A stretch of DNA of 64,000 nt from positions 62,001 through 126,000 of the forward strand of contig NZ_BATP01000039.1 in the NCBI RefSeq assembly GCF_000739615.1, read 5' to 3'. Source of the stretch: Haloferula sp. BvORR071. Its GTDB lineage: Bacteria > Verrucomicrobiota > Verrucomicrobiia > Verrucomicrobiales > Akkermansiaceae. Below the pieces are notes generated by a model. It was not told the origin of the DNA. It saw only the letters and a list, made by a program, of their open reading frames with translations, and searched no databases. The position numbers and the translations under genes were made by a program. Positions 33,289 through 42,191 of the stretch are shown here, one piece after another. Every line of letters starts with the position of its first letter. Positions within the stretch are counted from its first letter, which is position 1.

Positions 33289-33846
33289 ATGGAGGAAATC
33301 GGTCCCGAGTTCTTCAAACGTCATCCGGTGGTCTGCGCCCGCGACCTGATAGGCGCGGTCTTCCGCTGGCATGGCTGCTCCGGGCGGATCGTCGAGACGG
33401 AGGCCTATACCGCCGAGGGCGACGAGGCTGCCCATACTTTCTTCCGGCCTAGCAGCCGGCGCTTCGTGGCGGAGCATCCGGTCGGTACTGCCTATGTTTA
33501 CCTGAACTACGGCGTCCACTGGCTCTTCAACGTGTTGGTGAAGGGGCCGGACATGGCGGGCTTTGTCCTGTTCCGTGCCCTCGAGCCATTGGACGGCCTT
33601 GAACAAATGCTGGAACGCCGCGGCGGGGGCGCCCCGCGCAATCTGTGCAGCGGCCCGGGCAAACTAACCCAAGCGCTCGGCATCGATGGTTCGGTGCACG
33701 GTACGAGTTTCCTCGGCCGCGTGGAAACCGGGATTTCGCGCGGTGAGACCGGGGCTGTCGTGGAGGGCGTGCGGATCGGGATCTCCCGGGCCACGGAGCT
33801 GCCTTGGCGATTCCACGAAGCGGGGAATCCGCATGTCAGTCGCTGA
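33289..33846 (+). CDS. mpg: DNA-3-methyladenine glycosylase (AAG/Mpg type)
   Basis: 185 residues, the usual length of the bacterial Mpg family. Signatures: ARDLIGAVF, the catalytic-site RIVETEAYTAEGDEAAH with the activating Glu, YVYLNYGVHWLFNVL, CSGPGKLTQALGID, and the end GIRISRATELPWRF-type stretch followed by HVSR. It removes alkylated purines such as 3-methyladenine and hypoxanthine, starting base-excision repair. The start lies 3 nt after the nif3-like stop, so the two are co-transcribed. Confidence 0.9.
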   Translation: MEEIGPEFFKRHPVVCARDLIGAVFRWHGCSGRIVETEAYTAEGDEAAHTFFRPSSRRFVAEHPVGTAYVYLNYGVHWLFNVLVKGPDMAGFVLFRALEPLDGLEQMLERRGGGAPRNLCSGPGKLTQALGIDGSVHGTSFLGRVETGISRGETGAVVEGVRIGISRATELPWRFHEAGNPHVSR

Positions 33847-33870
33847 GCGGGAGGGATGGGAGGGCTGCGC

Positions 33871-33944
33871 TGGAGCGGGTGAAGGGAATCGAACCCTCGT
33901 ATGCAGCTTGGGAAGCTGCCGTTCTACCATTGAACTACACCCGC
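33871..33944 (-). tRNA. tRNA-Gly (anticodon CCC)
   Basis: A 74-nt cloverleaf on the minus strand including an encoded CCA. The acceptor stem is gcgggtg/cacccgc with U73. The anticodon arm gcagc-ttcccaa-gctgc gives CCC, and the T loop is ttcgatt. It is transcribed away from the other tRNA-Gly. Confidence 0.95.
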
Positions 33945-34069
33945 CTGTCCGGCGTGCCCCTGCGGCCTATCTGCCCGGGATTGCGCTGGCAACCCAAATC
34001 CATCTGAAATCAAGCCCTGCGCGATCACGTAGGTCCTTCGGAAGGCCGGGAAATCACGCAAAAAAGAGC

Positions 34070-34098
34070 TTGCGGGCATTTCGGCTGGGCTGTTAGCT
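34070..34098 (+). promoter_or_regulatory. Possible sigma-70 promoter of tRNA-Gly(UCC)
   Basis: A ttgcgg -35 at 34070-34075, a 17-bp spacer and a ttagct -10 at 34093-34098, placing transcription start a few bases before the tRNA at 34112. The match is partial; the position is the main support. Confidence 0.4.
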
Positions 34099-34111
34099 TC
34101 GCCACAAGTTC

Positions 34112-34185
34112 GCGGGTATAGCTTAGTGGTAAAGCTCTAGCCTTCCAAGCTAGCTATGTGGGTTCGATTCCCACTACCCGCTCCA
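34112..34185 (+). tRNA. tRNA-Gly (anticodon UCC)
   Basis: A 74-nt cloverleaf with encoded CCA. The acceptor is gcgggta/tacccgc with U73. The anticodon arm ctagc-cttccaa-gctag gives UCC, and the T arm is gtggg-ttcgatt-cccac. Diverges from tRNA-Gly(CCC) at 33944. Confidence 0.95.
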
Positions 34186-34223
34186 TTCGCCTGGACCCCA
34201 ATATTCCCGATCTGATTCACAAC

Positions 34224-34820
34224 ATGAAAACCACATTCCGAGTTGCGCTGGCAGTCACTGCGCTGGGCATGCTCCCTGCCGTTTCCTTGGCTGACCAAGC
34301 AGACTGCCTCAAGCTTGCCGTTTCGGTGAAGCACGCGGTTACTGCCCAGCCTGCTGAAGTTCTCCAGATCGTTGAAAAGGAGGTCGCCGCGAATCCGAAT
34401 TGCTCGTGCGAGGTCGTGAAGGCCGCCATCGAGTCGTCCAAGGCCGACACCAAGATGGTCGCCAAGATCGTCGAGACCGCCGCTTCGGTTGCTCCGGACA
34501 AGATGCGCTTGATTTCCCAGTGTGCCGTCGCCGTGGCACCGGATTCCCTTTCCGCTGTGCAAGCAGTGATGAGCCGCCTCGATCCTAACAAGGGTGAGAG
34601 CGGTTACAGCTCGAAGGGTGGCAAGGTTTCCGACGTGGCCGTGAAGCCCGCTTGGAACCCGCTCGACTTCCCGGGTCAAGGCCCGGTCGGCCCGACCCCG
34701 GGTGGCCCGCCGATGCTTCCACCGGGCCTGCCGCCGGTGATTCCTCCGATCATCGTGCCTCCGATCATCGTGCCGCCGGTTGACACCAACATCGATCCAG
34801 AGGTCAATCCTCAGGACTGA
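34224..34820 (+). CDS. Exported protein with Pro-rich repeat tail, start of the EPS module
   Basis: 198 residues from the ATG at 34224 (MKTTFRVALAVTALGMLPAVSLAD signal peptide). The mature part is helical with three cysteines (ADCLKLAV, NCSCEVV) and repeats of the type V-A-KIVETAASVAPDK. The tail is Pro/Ile-rich with a short tandem repeat (PPIIVP twice) and an acidic end. The same type of protein is found upstream of exopolysaccharide genes in Verrucomicrobia by my recollection, but its role is unknown. Followed by the outer-membrane barrel gene 46 nt on. Confidence 0.65.
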   Translation: MKTTFRVALAVTALGMLPAVSLADQADCLKLAVSVKHAVTAQPAEVLQIVEKEVAANPNCSCEVVKAAIESSKADTKMVAKIVETAASVAPDKMRLISQCAVAVAPDSLSAVQAVMSRLDPNKGESGYSSKGGKVSDVAVKPAWNPLDFPGQGPVGPTPGGPPMLPPGLPPVIPPIIVPPIIVPPVDTNIDPEVNPQD

Positions 34821-34866
34821 GTCTTGCTGCCACGCCTAGCATTCCCTGAATATTTTCAAATTCCTC

Positions 34867-36108
34867 ATGAAACGCAGTTTCCTTTCCACTCTCGCAGTGG
34901 CCTCTGCCTTTGGTGCCGCCGCTCAAGCTGACCTGTACCACGTCTCCGACGAGGCTCAGGAAAGCATGCCGCTCAAGTGGACGGCCGGGGTTTCCTTCAC
35001 TTACGACGACAACGTGAACCCCACTGCGGTGGGACCGGGTGCCGATGACGAAACCATCAGCGCCAATCCTTACGTGGGTCTTTCCTTTGTGTCGATCACC
35101 CCGCAGACGACTTGGGACGTGTATGCCCGGGTTGGTGCGATCTACTACTTCGACGAGCCCGAGGCTCTCGGTTCGGAAGACCTCTACGGCCAAGCCCGCG
35201 CCGGTGTGAACTTCACCCACCGCGTGAGCGAGCGCCTGCGCTTCTCGAGCCGCAACTTCATCTCTTACGAGCTGGAGCCCGACTACTCCTACGGCTACGC
35301 CACCAGCCGCCAAGTGGGTGAGTATCTCTACTGGCAGACCGACAACTCCGTTGGTTACCGCTGGACCGAGCGCTTGGCGACCTACACCGGTTTCCAGCTG
35401 AACGGCCTCGATTACGATTCGAGCGTGCCGAACTCGGACCGCTTCACTTGGACGGTCTACAATCAGTTCCGCTACCAGCTGACCCCGCAGACGGTTCTGA
35501 CGGCGGACTACCGCTACTCTGAGACCAGCGGTAACGACCTCGCGTCCGACTCGACCAACCACTACCTCTTGGTCGGTGGTGAGCACCGCTTCTCGCCGAA
35601 CACGATCATGATCGCCCGCGTGGGTGCTCAGTTCCGCGAAGTGGACGGTCCCGGCAGCGAAGACTCCACGGATCCGTATGCCGAGTTGATGTTCAACACC
35701 CGCGTGAACGAGCAGTTCATGATCAAGTCCTTCCTGCGCTACGGCGTTGAGGACTACGACACGGTTGTCGCTGCTGGCTTCCCGGTCGCGCTCACCGAGT
35801 TCGACACCCGCAAGACCCTCCGTATCGGTGTGTCCGGCGAATACGAAGTGTCCCAGATGCTCTCGGTCTTCGGTGGTGTGGACTACATCATGACCGACTA
35901 CGAAGATGGTCGTCTCGCAGGCACTCCGCTTCCTTACGCCGGTTCCCCGAGCGAGGATCTGGTCAACGCCTACGTTGGTCTGTCCGTGAAGTTCACCCAG
36001 AACCTGTTCGGCGACTTCTCCTACAACTTTACCGATTCCAACTCCGATCTGCCTAGCCGCAGCTACGACCGGAACCGCGTGAGTGTCGGTGTCCGCGCCG
36101 AGTTCTGA
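34867..36108 (+). CDS. Outer-membrane beta-barrel protein of the exopolysaccharide locus
   Basis: 413 residues. Signal peptide MKRSFLSTLAVASAFGAAAQA, then alternating aromatic/hydrophilic strands throughout (GVSFTYDDNVNP, YNQFRYQLTPQTVLTADYRYS) ending in the barrel C-terminus RNRVSVGVRAEF with terminal Phe. The pattern is that of BBP2/OprD-like porins that accompany Wza/Wzc export genes. It probably forms the outer-membrane exit pore or a surface partner for the polysaccharide. A strong terminator follows, separating it from the kinase gene. Confidence 0.8.
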   Translation: MKRSFLSTLAVASAFGAAAQADLYHVSDEAQESMPLKWTAGVSFTYDDNVNPTAVGPGADDETISANPYVGLSFVSITPQTTWDVYARVGAIYYFDEPEALGSEDLYGQARAGVNFTHRVSERLRFSSRNFISYELEPDYSYGYATSRQVGEYLYWQTDNSVGYRWTERLATYTGFQLNGLDYDSSVPNSDRFTWTVYNQFRYQLTPQTVLTADYRYSETSGNDLASDSTNHYLLVGGEHRFSPNTIMIARVGAQFREVDGPGSEDSTDPYAELMFNTRVNEQFMIKSFLRYGVEDYDTVVAAGFPVALTEFDTRKTLRIGVSGEYEVSQMLSVFGGVDYIMTDYEDGRLAGTPLPYAGSPSEDLVNAYVGLSVKFTQNLFGDFSYNFTDSNSDLPSRSYDRNRVSVGVRAEF

Positions 36109-36172
36109 TCTGATTCAGAACGACTTCCTATCGGTCAATACCTTTTAGTAAGCTCTTTCGTTTCCAAACGGC

Positions 36173-36206
36173 AAACTCCCGCAATGGTCTACCATTGCGG
36201 GAGTTT
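36173..36206 (+). terminator. Rho-independent terminator after the barrel gene
   Basis: Perfect 16-bp stem (aaactcccgcaatggt paired with accattgcgggagttt) with a 2-nt centre, followed by a T-rich tail. It separates the barrel gene from the BY-kinase gene, which therefore has its own promoter. Confidence 0.88.
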
Positions 36207-36210
36207 TCGT

Positions 36211-36239
36211 TTGAACGGGGAGCGATCCGTGACAATAAG
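36211..36239 (+). promoter_or_regulatory. Possible sigma-70 promoter of the BY-kinase/EPS genes
   Basis: ttgaac at 36211-36216, a 17-bp spacer and aataag at 36234-36239, about 20 bp before the start at 36260. Each box matches 4 of 6 consensus bases. Confidence 0.35.
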
Positions 36240-36259
36240 ACATCCAGCAAACGCTACCA

Positions 36260-38437
36260 ATGAATCAACCGTCCAACCAGTCGGAGGCTAACCTCCATGC
36301 CATTGATTATTGGCAGGTCGTCAAGAACCGCTACGGCGTGATCTTGCTGACCTTCCTGCTAGTGTTCATGACCGCCCTCGTCATCACCTACGTGATGCCG
36401 AAGAAGTACGAGAGCAAGGCCGTCGTCCAGGTGAAGCCGAAGGGCTTGGGCGGCATCGGCATCCCGGGCCTGGACACAGGCCGCCAGCAGATGGTCGACA
36501 TGGGTCCGACCTTCTTTGCCACCGAGTTCGAAGTCATCCGGGCCCAGAAGACGCTCGATACCGCGATTGAGAACCTCGATCTGGTCAATCGTTGGAATAC
36601 CGATCCCGAGGCCGTGCGCCGTACGCTGCATAGCATCGTGGACGCGCAGAACATCCGCGGCACCTCTCTGATCGAGATCCGCGTGCGCTACAGCAATGCG
36701 GAGGACGCCCAGCACATTGCCAAGGCGGTTTCGGAAGCCTACCGTGCGCGCCGGACCAACATTCAGTTGGACAGCGCGAACCAAGCCTTGGACCAGCTGG
36801 CGAAGGCCGTGCTCGCCCAGGAAGACCTGGTGGAAGACAGGCGGAAGACTCTCTCTTCTCTAATCCGGACGGGTGGTTTCATCTATGAAAAGGATAGGGG
36901 ATCGCTGGGTGGATTCGGCGCCGAGGAAGATGCTACCGATGCGGCCCGCAACTTCGCCAAGCTCGAGCAAGAGAAGATCCAGCTCGAGAGCCAGATCGAA
37001 ACTCTCCTGAAATACGACGGGAAGGAACTCGTCACCTTTGCCGCCGGCATGGACTTGCCGGACAACATCATCAAGAACCTGATGCCGCAGTATCAGGCGG
37101 CGAGGCGCGAGTTCGAAGGCATGCAGAGCAGTGGCCTGGGGATGCGCCATCCCACGATGGTTTCCCAAGCGAAGGTCTTGGCCGGCATGGAGAGCGACCT
37201 CGCCGAGGCCGCGGCAAATCTCCGCGAAACTCTCAAGGCCAAGCTCGCCTTGTCCAAGGAGCAGTTGGACCGCTTCCAGGCCCGCATGACCACCAAGAAG
37301 GAAGAGGCGGTCAAGGACGGTTTGGGAACCCAAGCCTATCTCGACGCCAAGAACGACTTCGAGACCCAGCAGCGCCTGCTCGAGCAACTCAAGCTCAAGC
37401 AGATCTCCGACCAGATGAACATCAAGGTCCTCGAGGAGCCGATCATCATGCACGAGGACCCGTCCCTGTCGCAGGTGCCGGTGAGCCCGAACGTGACCCT
37501 GAACCTCGCGCTCGGCGGGGTCGTCGGCCTGATCTTCGGGGTCGGTGTGGCCTTCTTCCTGGAGTATCTCGATACCTCCGTGAAGACGCTTGAAGATGTG
37601 GAGCGCTACCTGCAAGTGCCGGTGCTCGCCGTGATCCCGAAGGATGTGGGCGTGCTCTACAAGCAGAGCGGCATGAGCCCCGACGCCGAGGCCTACCGGA
37701 TTCTCCGCACGAACATCGAGTTCAACCGCAAGAACCCCGAGGACAATGCGATTACCGTGGTTTCCGGTGGTGCCGGTGAAGGTAAGTCCACCACCTTGGT
37801 CAATCTTGCCTATATCTGCGCCCAAGGTGGTTACACCACCCTGATGATCGACGCCGACTTGCGTCGTCCGCGCCTTCACACCTTCTTCGACATCAACAAC
37901 TCGGTCGGTCTGACCAACTACCTGACCACCGAGCTGATGCTGGAAGACGTGATCCTGCAGACCCCGGTGGACAACCTCTACTTCATGCCATCCGGCATCC
38001 TGCCGGCGGACGCCGCGGGGATCTTGAACTCGCGCCGCATGTCGGAGCTGATCCAGGATGTGAAGCAGCGCTTCGACCTCGTGCTGGTGGACTCCCCGCC
38101 GATCCTCGGCGTGAGCGATGCCTCGGTGCTGGCGAGCGAAGTGGACCTGACCATGATCGTGGTGCAGCACCGCAAGCTGCCGCGCAACATGCTCATGCGC
38201 GTGAAGCAGGCGGTCGAAAACGTCGGCGGCCACGTCATCGGCGTGGTGCTGAACAACGTCGATGTCCGCAGCGACAGCCAGTACCAGTACTACACCAGCT
38301 ATTACACCTACTACGCACCGGCTGAATCCCAGGCGATCCCGTCCGCCGGTGGCCAGTCTGCTGCGGCCACGCCGCCGCAGCCGCGCACGCAGTCGCGTCC
38401 TTCCAAGCAGGCCGACGACAAGCAAGACCTGTATTGA
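36260..38437 (+). CDS. Polysaccharide co-polymerase / tyrosine autokinase (Wzc/BY-kinase fusion)
   Basis: 725 residues. The N-terminal Wzz domain has a membrane helix at 26-46, a long coiled coil (about 170-380) and a second helix near 413-440 (LALGGVVGLIFGVGVAFFLEY). The C-terminal BY-kinase has Walker A GGAGEGKSTT (K509), Walker A' LMIDADLRRPRLH, and Walker B LVLVDSPP. A Tyr cluster (YQYYTSYYTYY, 675-685) is the autophosphorylation site typical of this class. It controls the length and export of an exopolysaccharide and is cyclically phosphorylated. No phosphatase (Wzb) gene is in the window. Confidence 0.92.
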   Translation: MNQPSNQSEANLHAIDYWQVVKNRYGVILLTFLLVFMTALVITYVMPKKYESKAVVQVKPKGLGGIGIPGLDTGRQQMVDMGPTFFATEFEVIRAQKTLDTAIENLDLVNRWNTDPEAVRRTLHSIVDAQNIRGTSLIEIRVRYSNAEDAQHIAKAVSEAYRARRTNIQLDSANQALDQLAKAVLAQEDLVEDRRKTLSSLIRTGGFIYEKDRGSLGGFGAEEDATDAARNFAKLEQEKIQLESQIETLLKYDGKELVTFAAGMDLPDNIIKNLMPQYQAARREFEGMQSSGLGMRHPTMVSQAKVLAGMESDLAEAAANLRETLKAKLALSKEQLDRFQARMTTKKEEAVKDGLGTQAYLDAKNDFETQQRLLEQLKLKQISDQMNIKVLEEPIIMHEDPSLSQVPVSPNVTLNLALGGVVGLIFGVGVAFFLEYLDTSVKTLEDVERYLQVPVLAVIPKDVGVLYKQSGMSPDAEAYRILRTNIEFNRKNPEDNAITVVSGGAGEGKSTTLVNLAYICAQGGYTTLMIDADLRRPRLHTFFDINNSVGLTNYLTTELMLEDVILQTPVDNLYFMPSGILPADAAGILNSRRMSELIQDVKQRFDLVLVDSPPILGVSDASVLASEVDLTMIVVQHRKLPRNMLMRVKQAVENVGGHVIGVVLNNVDVRSDSQYQYYTSYYTYYAPAESQAIPSAGGQSAAATPPQPRTQSRPSKQADDKQDLY

Positions 38438-38467
38438 CACTCAAAAACATCTGAAGAAACTGTTCCT

Positions 38468-39031
38468 ATGAAGCGACTTCTAGTCCTTTTGGCCTGTATC
38501 GTCGGGCTGGTTCAAGGCCTCTCGGCCCAAGTGGCGATTCGCGCCGGTCAGGCGATCGAAATCCGGATCGGTGGGGTTCCCAGCACCGAGCAGACCATGG
38601 TGAATAACACCTATCCGGTCTCCGAAGATGGTACCATCCGCATGCCTTTGATCGGTACAGTGCGGGCTGCTGGTCTCAGCCCTCAGTCTCTGGCCCAGAA
38701 CATTGAGAGCGCCTACAAATCGGCGGATATCTACACCCATCCGTCGATTCAGGTTCTCGCCTCCAGCGATGAAAAACTGAACCAACTGATGGTCACCGTC
38801 GGTGGCCAGGTCCGGAACCCCGGCCCGGTGGAATACATCCGTGGCTTGACGCTCTACAATGCGGTCCAAGCGGCACGCGGAGCCACTGAATTCGGTGCCA
38901 TGGGCCGCGTCGCGTTGGTCCGTAATGGCCAGCGCAAGGAATACGACCTGAAGAACACCAAGTTCATGAATATTCAGGTCGAGCCGGGCGATACGATCGA
39001 AGTGCCCCAGAAGAACTGGCTGGGGCAGTAA
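38468..39031 (+). CDS. Wza-like polysaccharide export protein
   Basis: 187 residues. Signal peptide MKRLLVLLACIVGLVQGLSAQ, no lipobox. The Poly_export domain (about 25-95) contains IEIRIGGVPSTE, NNTYPVSEDGTIRMPLIGTVRA and IYTHPSIQV. One SLBB domain (about 105-180) contains VTVGGQVRNPGPVEYIRGLTLYNAVQ. Shorter than Wza, with only one SLBB and no C-terminal amphipathic helix, so it may form the periplasmic ring while the barrel gene supplies the pore. Follows the kinase by 30 nt. Confidence 0.87.
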   Translation: MKRLLVLLACIVGLVQGLSAQVAIRAGQAIEIRIGGVPSTEQTMVNNTYPVSEDGTIRMPLIGTVRAAGLSPQSLAQNIESAYKSADIYTHPSIQVLASSDEKLNQLMVTVGGQVRNPGPVEYIRGLTLYNAVQAARGATEFGAMGRVALVRNGQRKEYDLKNTKFMNIQVEPGDTIEVPQKNWLGQ

Positions 39032-39039
39032 GCCTCTTC

Positions 39040-39783
39040 ATGCAAGCACGCCGCTGCTTCCGTTTCCTGGTTGCCGGGATCGCCGTTTGGGTGATCCCGG
39101 CGACTGCGTTTTGCCAAGCGGCCAAGTGGCAGGACTCGGTGAAGCTGCTGGCCAGCGAGAATTTCCGCGAGCGGGAGGAGGCCCAGGGCAAGCTCATGGA
39201 GTGGGCCCGCAGCGAGCCGATCCGCGCCATGGACTTGATTTTCGGCGAGTTGGAGAAGGCGACCGATCCCGAGGTGCGCCTGCGCCTGCGGGAGTCGCTG
39301 CGCGAGCTGGTAATCGCGGACCATCAGAAAAACCACGGCGAGGGCTACGTGGGAATCCGGATGCTGGAGTTGAATGTGGCAATCCCGGGGGACAACCTGC
39401 CGCGCACAGGCGTCCAGGTCGCGGATGTGGTCGCGGACAGTCCGGCCGAGCATGCCGGCCTGAAAACCGGGGATGTCATCGTTTCTCTCGCAGGCCTTCG
39501 TTGGAGTGGTGCTGGTGCCCCGGAAGCGTTTTCGGGCGCGGTCCGGAAGCTCAAGCCAGGCGATAAGGTGAAACTTGAAATTTTGCGGAATGGCGAGCTG
39601 AGCGAGGCCACGATCGAGCTGGGCGTGCGGCCGCTCGGGATGCCGGAGGCGGCACCGCGGCTGCTCTTTGCCAATGGCGCCTTTGTGCCTCCGCCCGACC
39701 CCGCCGTGGGGGAGGAGAAAGCCCGGGAGGACGTCTTCAGGGGCTGGCTGGAGAACAAACGCGCGGCCCAAAAGGGTCCCTAG
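39040..39783 (+). CDS. Exported PDZ-domain protein
   Basis: 247 residues. Signal peptide MQARRCFRFLVAGIAVWVIPATAFCQA. A helical region (about 30-95, LLASENFREREEAQGKLMEW) resembles a HEAT-like element. Then comes a PDZ domain (about 105-195): VGIRMLEL, VADVVADSPAEHAGLKTGDVIVSLAG, LKPGDKVKLEILRNGE. No protease domain. It starts 8 nt after the Wza-like gene, so it probably belongs to the same transcript and may act in envelope assembly. Confidence 0.8.
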   Translation: MQARRCFRFLVAGIAVWVIPATAFCQAAKWQDSVKLLASENFREREEAQGKLMEWARSEPIRAMDLIFGELEKATDPEVRLRLRESLRELVIADHQKNHGEGYVGIRMLELNVAIPGDNLPRTGVQVADVVADSPAEHAGLKTGDVIVSLAGLRWSGAGAPEAFSGAVRKLKPGDKVKLEILRNGELSEATIELGVRPLGMPEAAPRLLFANGAFVPPPDPAVGEEKAREDVFRGWLENKRAAQKGP

Positions 39784-39947
39784 CCGGGTCTGGGATTGAG
39801 AGGGTCTCCGGCGCGGAGTCCGCGGGAAGTCCGCCCGGGTATAACTCCCTATTCACTTCCGGGCTCTGTCCGGTTTAAAAAATCGACAATTCCACCCGGC
39901 ATGCGACGTTAGCCAAATTGTTGACGCCCCGGTTTTTTAACTGATCC

Positions 39948-42191
39948 ATGAAATTCTCACGCATCCGCAGCGCCGCATTGGCGGTTGGTCTCACGGCTTC
40001 GACCCTTACCGCCTGCGCCCAGCAAGCGGACTTCGATGAAGTGGGTAAGCAAATGGCGATCATGCTTCAGAACAGCCATTTCGCCCAGCTGAAGTTCAGT
40101 GACATGAGCCAACGCTTCCTGGACGATTTCGTCCGGGATCTGGATTCGGGGAAGGTCTATTTCACCCAGGAAGACATCGACCGCTTCAACCGCCAGTACG
40201 GCCAGGAGCTGGCCCAGATGCTGGTGCAGAAGCAGAGCATGGCCGCCGCTGCGGACATTTACGGCACCTTCAAGAAGCGCGTGGAAGCTCGTGTGGCAGA
40301 AGCCAAGCGGGTGCTTGCCGCAGGCGACTTCGATTTCACCAAGAGCGAGTCGATCCAGCGCAGCCGCAAGGATGCCCCCTGGCCGAAGAACGAGGCTGAG
40401 GCCATGGCGGTGTGGAACCAGCAGATCAAGGAGGCCGTGCTCTCCGAGACACTGCGCCGCGACATGGTGGCCCAGATGGCCGCCAAGCAGGGTAAGGAGA
40501 ATCCGCTCAAGAACGACAAGGATCCCAAGGAGAAGATTTCGCTCCGCTACGAGCGCTTCCTCCACAGCGTGGTGAAGGATGTGGATGACGAGGACATGGC
40601 TGCCATGTTCCTCAGCGCCGTCGCCCGGTCCTTCGACCCCCATACCGACTACATGAGCACCCGCGAGATGGATCGCTTCCGCGATGGCATGCGCAACGAG
40701 CTCGTTGGTATCGGCGCTCTGCTGCAGGGTGAGGAAGACGGTGCGACCAAGATCATGGGCATCGTCCTCGGCGGCCCTGCCGACAAGCAAGGCACTCTCA
40801 AGCTCAACGACCGCGTCGTCGCCGTCGATCCCGATGGTGATGGTCCGCGTGAGATGGTGGACATCATGTTCATGAAGATCGACAAGGTGGTCGATCTGAT
40901 CCGCGGCCAGGAAGACAGCCCGGTCCGCCTGAAGGTCGAGCCGGCTGGCGGTGCTCCGGGTGAAACCACCCTGATCAACATCGTCCGCGCCAAGGTCGCC
41001 CTGAAGGATGAGCAGGCGAGCGCGGAGATCATCGACATGAAGGGCGAGAACGGTGGCGAAGCGACCCGCCTCGGCATCATCACGCTGCCTTCCTTCTACG
41101 CCGACTTCGATGAAGGCAAGGTCCGCTGCTCGGTGGACATCGAGCGTCTGCTCGAGCGCCTGAAGGCCGAGAAGATCGACGGCCTGCTCTTCGACATCCG
41201 CAACAACGGCGGTGGCGCGCTTGAGGAAGTCCGGCGCATGACCGGCTTCTTCTCCCAGCGCGGCCCGGTGGTGCAGGTGAAGAGCATCTTCGGCGAGGTT
41301 CAGGTGAAGGAGTCCGATAAGCAGGCTCCGATCTATGATGGCCCGATGGTGGTGCTCACCGACAAGAGCAGCGCCTCCGCGAGCGAGATCCTCGCCGGTG
41401 CCCTGCAGGACGCGCACCGCGCCGTGATCGTCGGCGAGTCTTCGACCTTCGGTAAGGGCACCGTGCAGCAGCCGATGGATATCGGTCGCATGTTGCCGCT
41501 TTTCCGGGTTCGCAACAAGGCCGGCACCCTGAAGGTGACCATCCAGAAGTTCTACCGTCCCTCCGGCTCCTCGACCCAGAATATGGGCGTGATCCCGGAC
41601 GTGGTTCTACCCAGCCTGACCGATGCGCTTGAGGTCGGTGAGGCCTTCCTTGACCACGCGCTGCAGCATGACATGACCCGCCGCGCGCCGGACTTCAATC
41701 CGCTCAAGGAAGCCGATCTGTTCTTGCCGCGTCTGAAGGAGCTGAGCGCCAAGCGCGTTGCCGATTCGAAGGACTTCTCTTACGTCATCGAGGACGTGAC
41801 CAAGGCCAAGGCCCGCATCCGCGAAAACAAGATTTCGCTCAATCTCGCCGACCGCAAGAAGGAGCTGGAGGAAATCGAAGCCCAGCAGCAGCAGCGCAAC
41901 AATGAGCGCCGCGAGCGCTTTGCCGGGATCCAGAAGAAGGACCAGGCTGACATGACCTTCTACAAGCTCACCCTCGACGACGTCGAGAAGGGTGGCGATA
42001 TCGTGAAGTTCGACCCCACTGCCGAGAACCAAGGCTACATGAAGAAGGCCAAGGATGAGACGGCGGAGCTCGATGACACCCCGTCATGGCCGAGCGCGCT
42101 GGATCCACACAAGCGGGAAGGCCTCAAGATCCTCGGCGATCTGGTGGAGACCACGAACAAGGCCCGCGTTGCCGGGACCTTCAACCGTTGA
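39948..42191 (+). CDS. prc: C-terminal processing protease (Prc/Tsp), S41 family
   Basis: 747 residues. Signal peptide with a lipobox-like end (LTASTLTACAQQ, Cys about 25), so it may be a lipoprotein. The N-terminal TSP_N region is about 30-200, then a PDZ (about 240-330, LVGIGALLQGEEDGATKIMGIVLGGPADKQG) and the S41 core. The catalytic Ser is in the SSASASE motif (474-480) and Lys503 in FGKGTVQQP. A C-terminal DUF3340-like extension follows. It degrades or trims envelope proteins from their C-termini. The last base overlaps the next gene's start. Confidence 0.92.
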   Translation: MKFSRIRSAALAVGLTASTLTACAQQADFDEVGKQMAIMLQNSHFAQLKFSDMSQRFLDDFVRDLDSGKVYFTQEDIDRFNRQYGQELAQMLVQKQSMAAAADIYGTFKKRVEARVAEAKRVLAAGDFDFTKSESIQRSRKDAPWPKNEAEAMAVWNQQIKEAVLSETLRRDMVAQMAAKQGKENPLKNDKDPKEKISLRYERFLHSVVKDVDDEDMAAMFLSAVARSFDPHTDYMSTREMDRFRDGMRNELVGIGALLQGEEDGATKIMGIVLGGPADKQGTLKLNDRVVAVDPDGDGPREMVDIMFMKIDKVVDLIRGQEDSPVRLKVEPAGGAPGETTLINIVRAKVALKDEQASAEIIDMKGENGGEATRLGIITLPSFYADFDEGKVRCSVDIERLLERLKAEKIDGLLFDIRNNGGGALEEVRRMTGFFSQRGPVVQVKSIFGEVQVKESDKQAPIYDGPMVVLTDKSSASASEILAGALQDAHRAVIVGESSTFGKGTVQQPMDIGRMLPLFRVRNKAGTLKVTIQKFYRPSGSSTQNMGVIPDVVLPSLTDALEVGEAFLDHALQHDMTRRAPDFNPLKEADLFLPRLKELSAKRVADSKDFSYVIEDVTKAKARIRENKISLNLADRKKELEEIEAQQQQRNNERRERFAGIQKKDQADMTFYKLTLDDVEKGGDIVKFDPTAENQGYMKKAKDETAELDDTPSWPSALDPHKREGLKILGDLVETTNKARVAGTFNR

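Noticed and set aside
36860-38440. 526-codon minus-strand frame
   Set aside because: Shadow of the BY-kinase gene; His/Val/Asp-rich product without motifs.
39784-39947. Promoter ttgacg near 39920 before the protease gene
   Set aside because: The best -10 candidate lies too close to the start codon and spacing is wrong, so it was not listed.
39957-41417. 486-codon minus-strand frame
   Set aside because: Shadow of the Prc protease gene, whose catalytic motifs are intact on the other strand.
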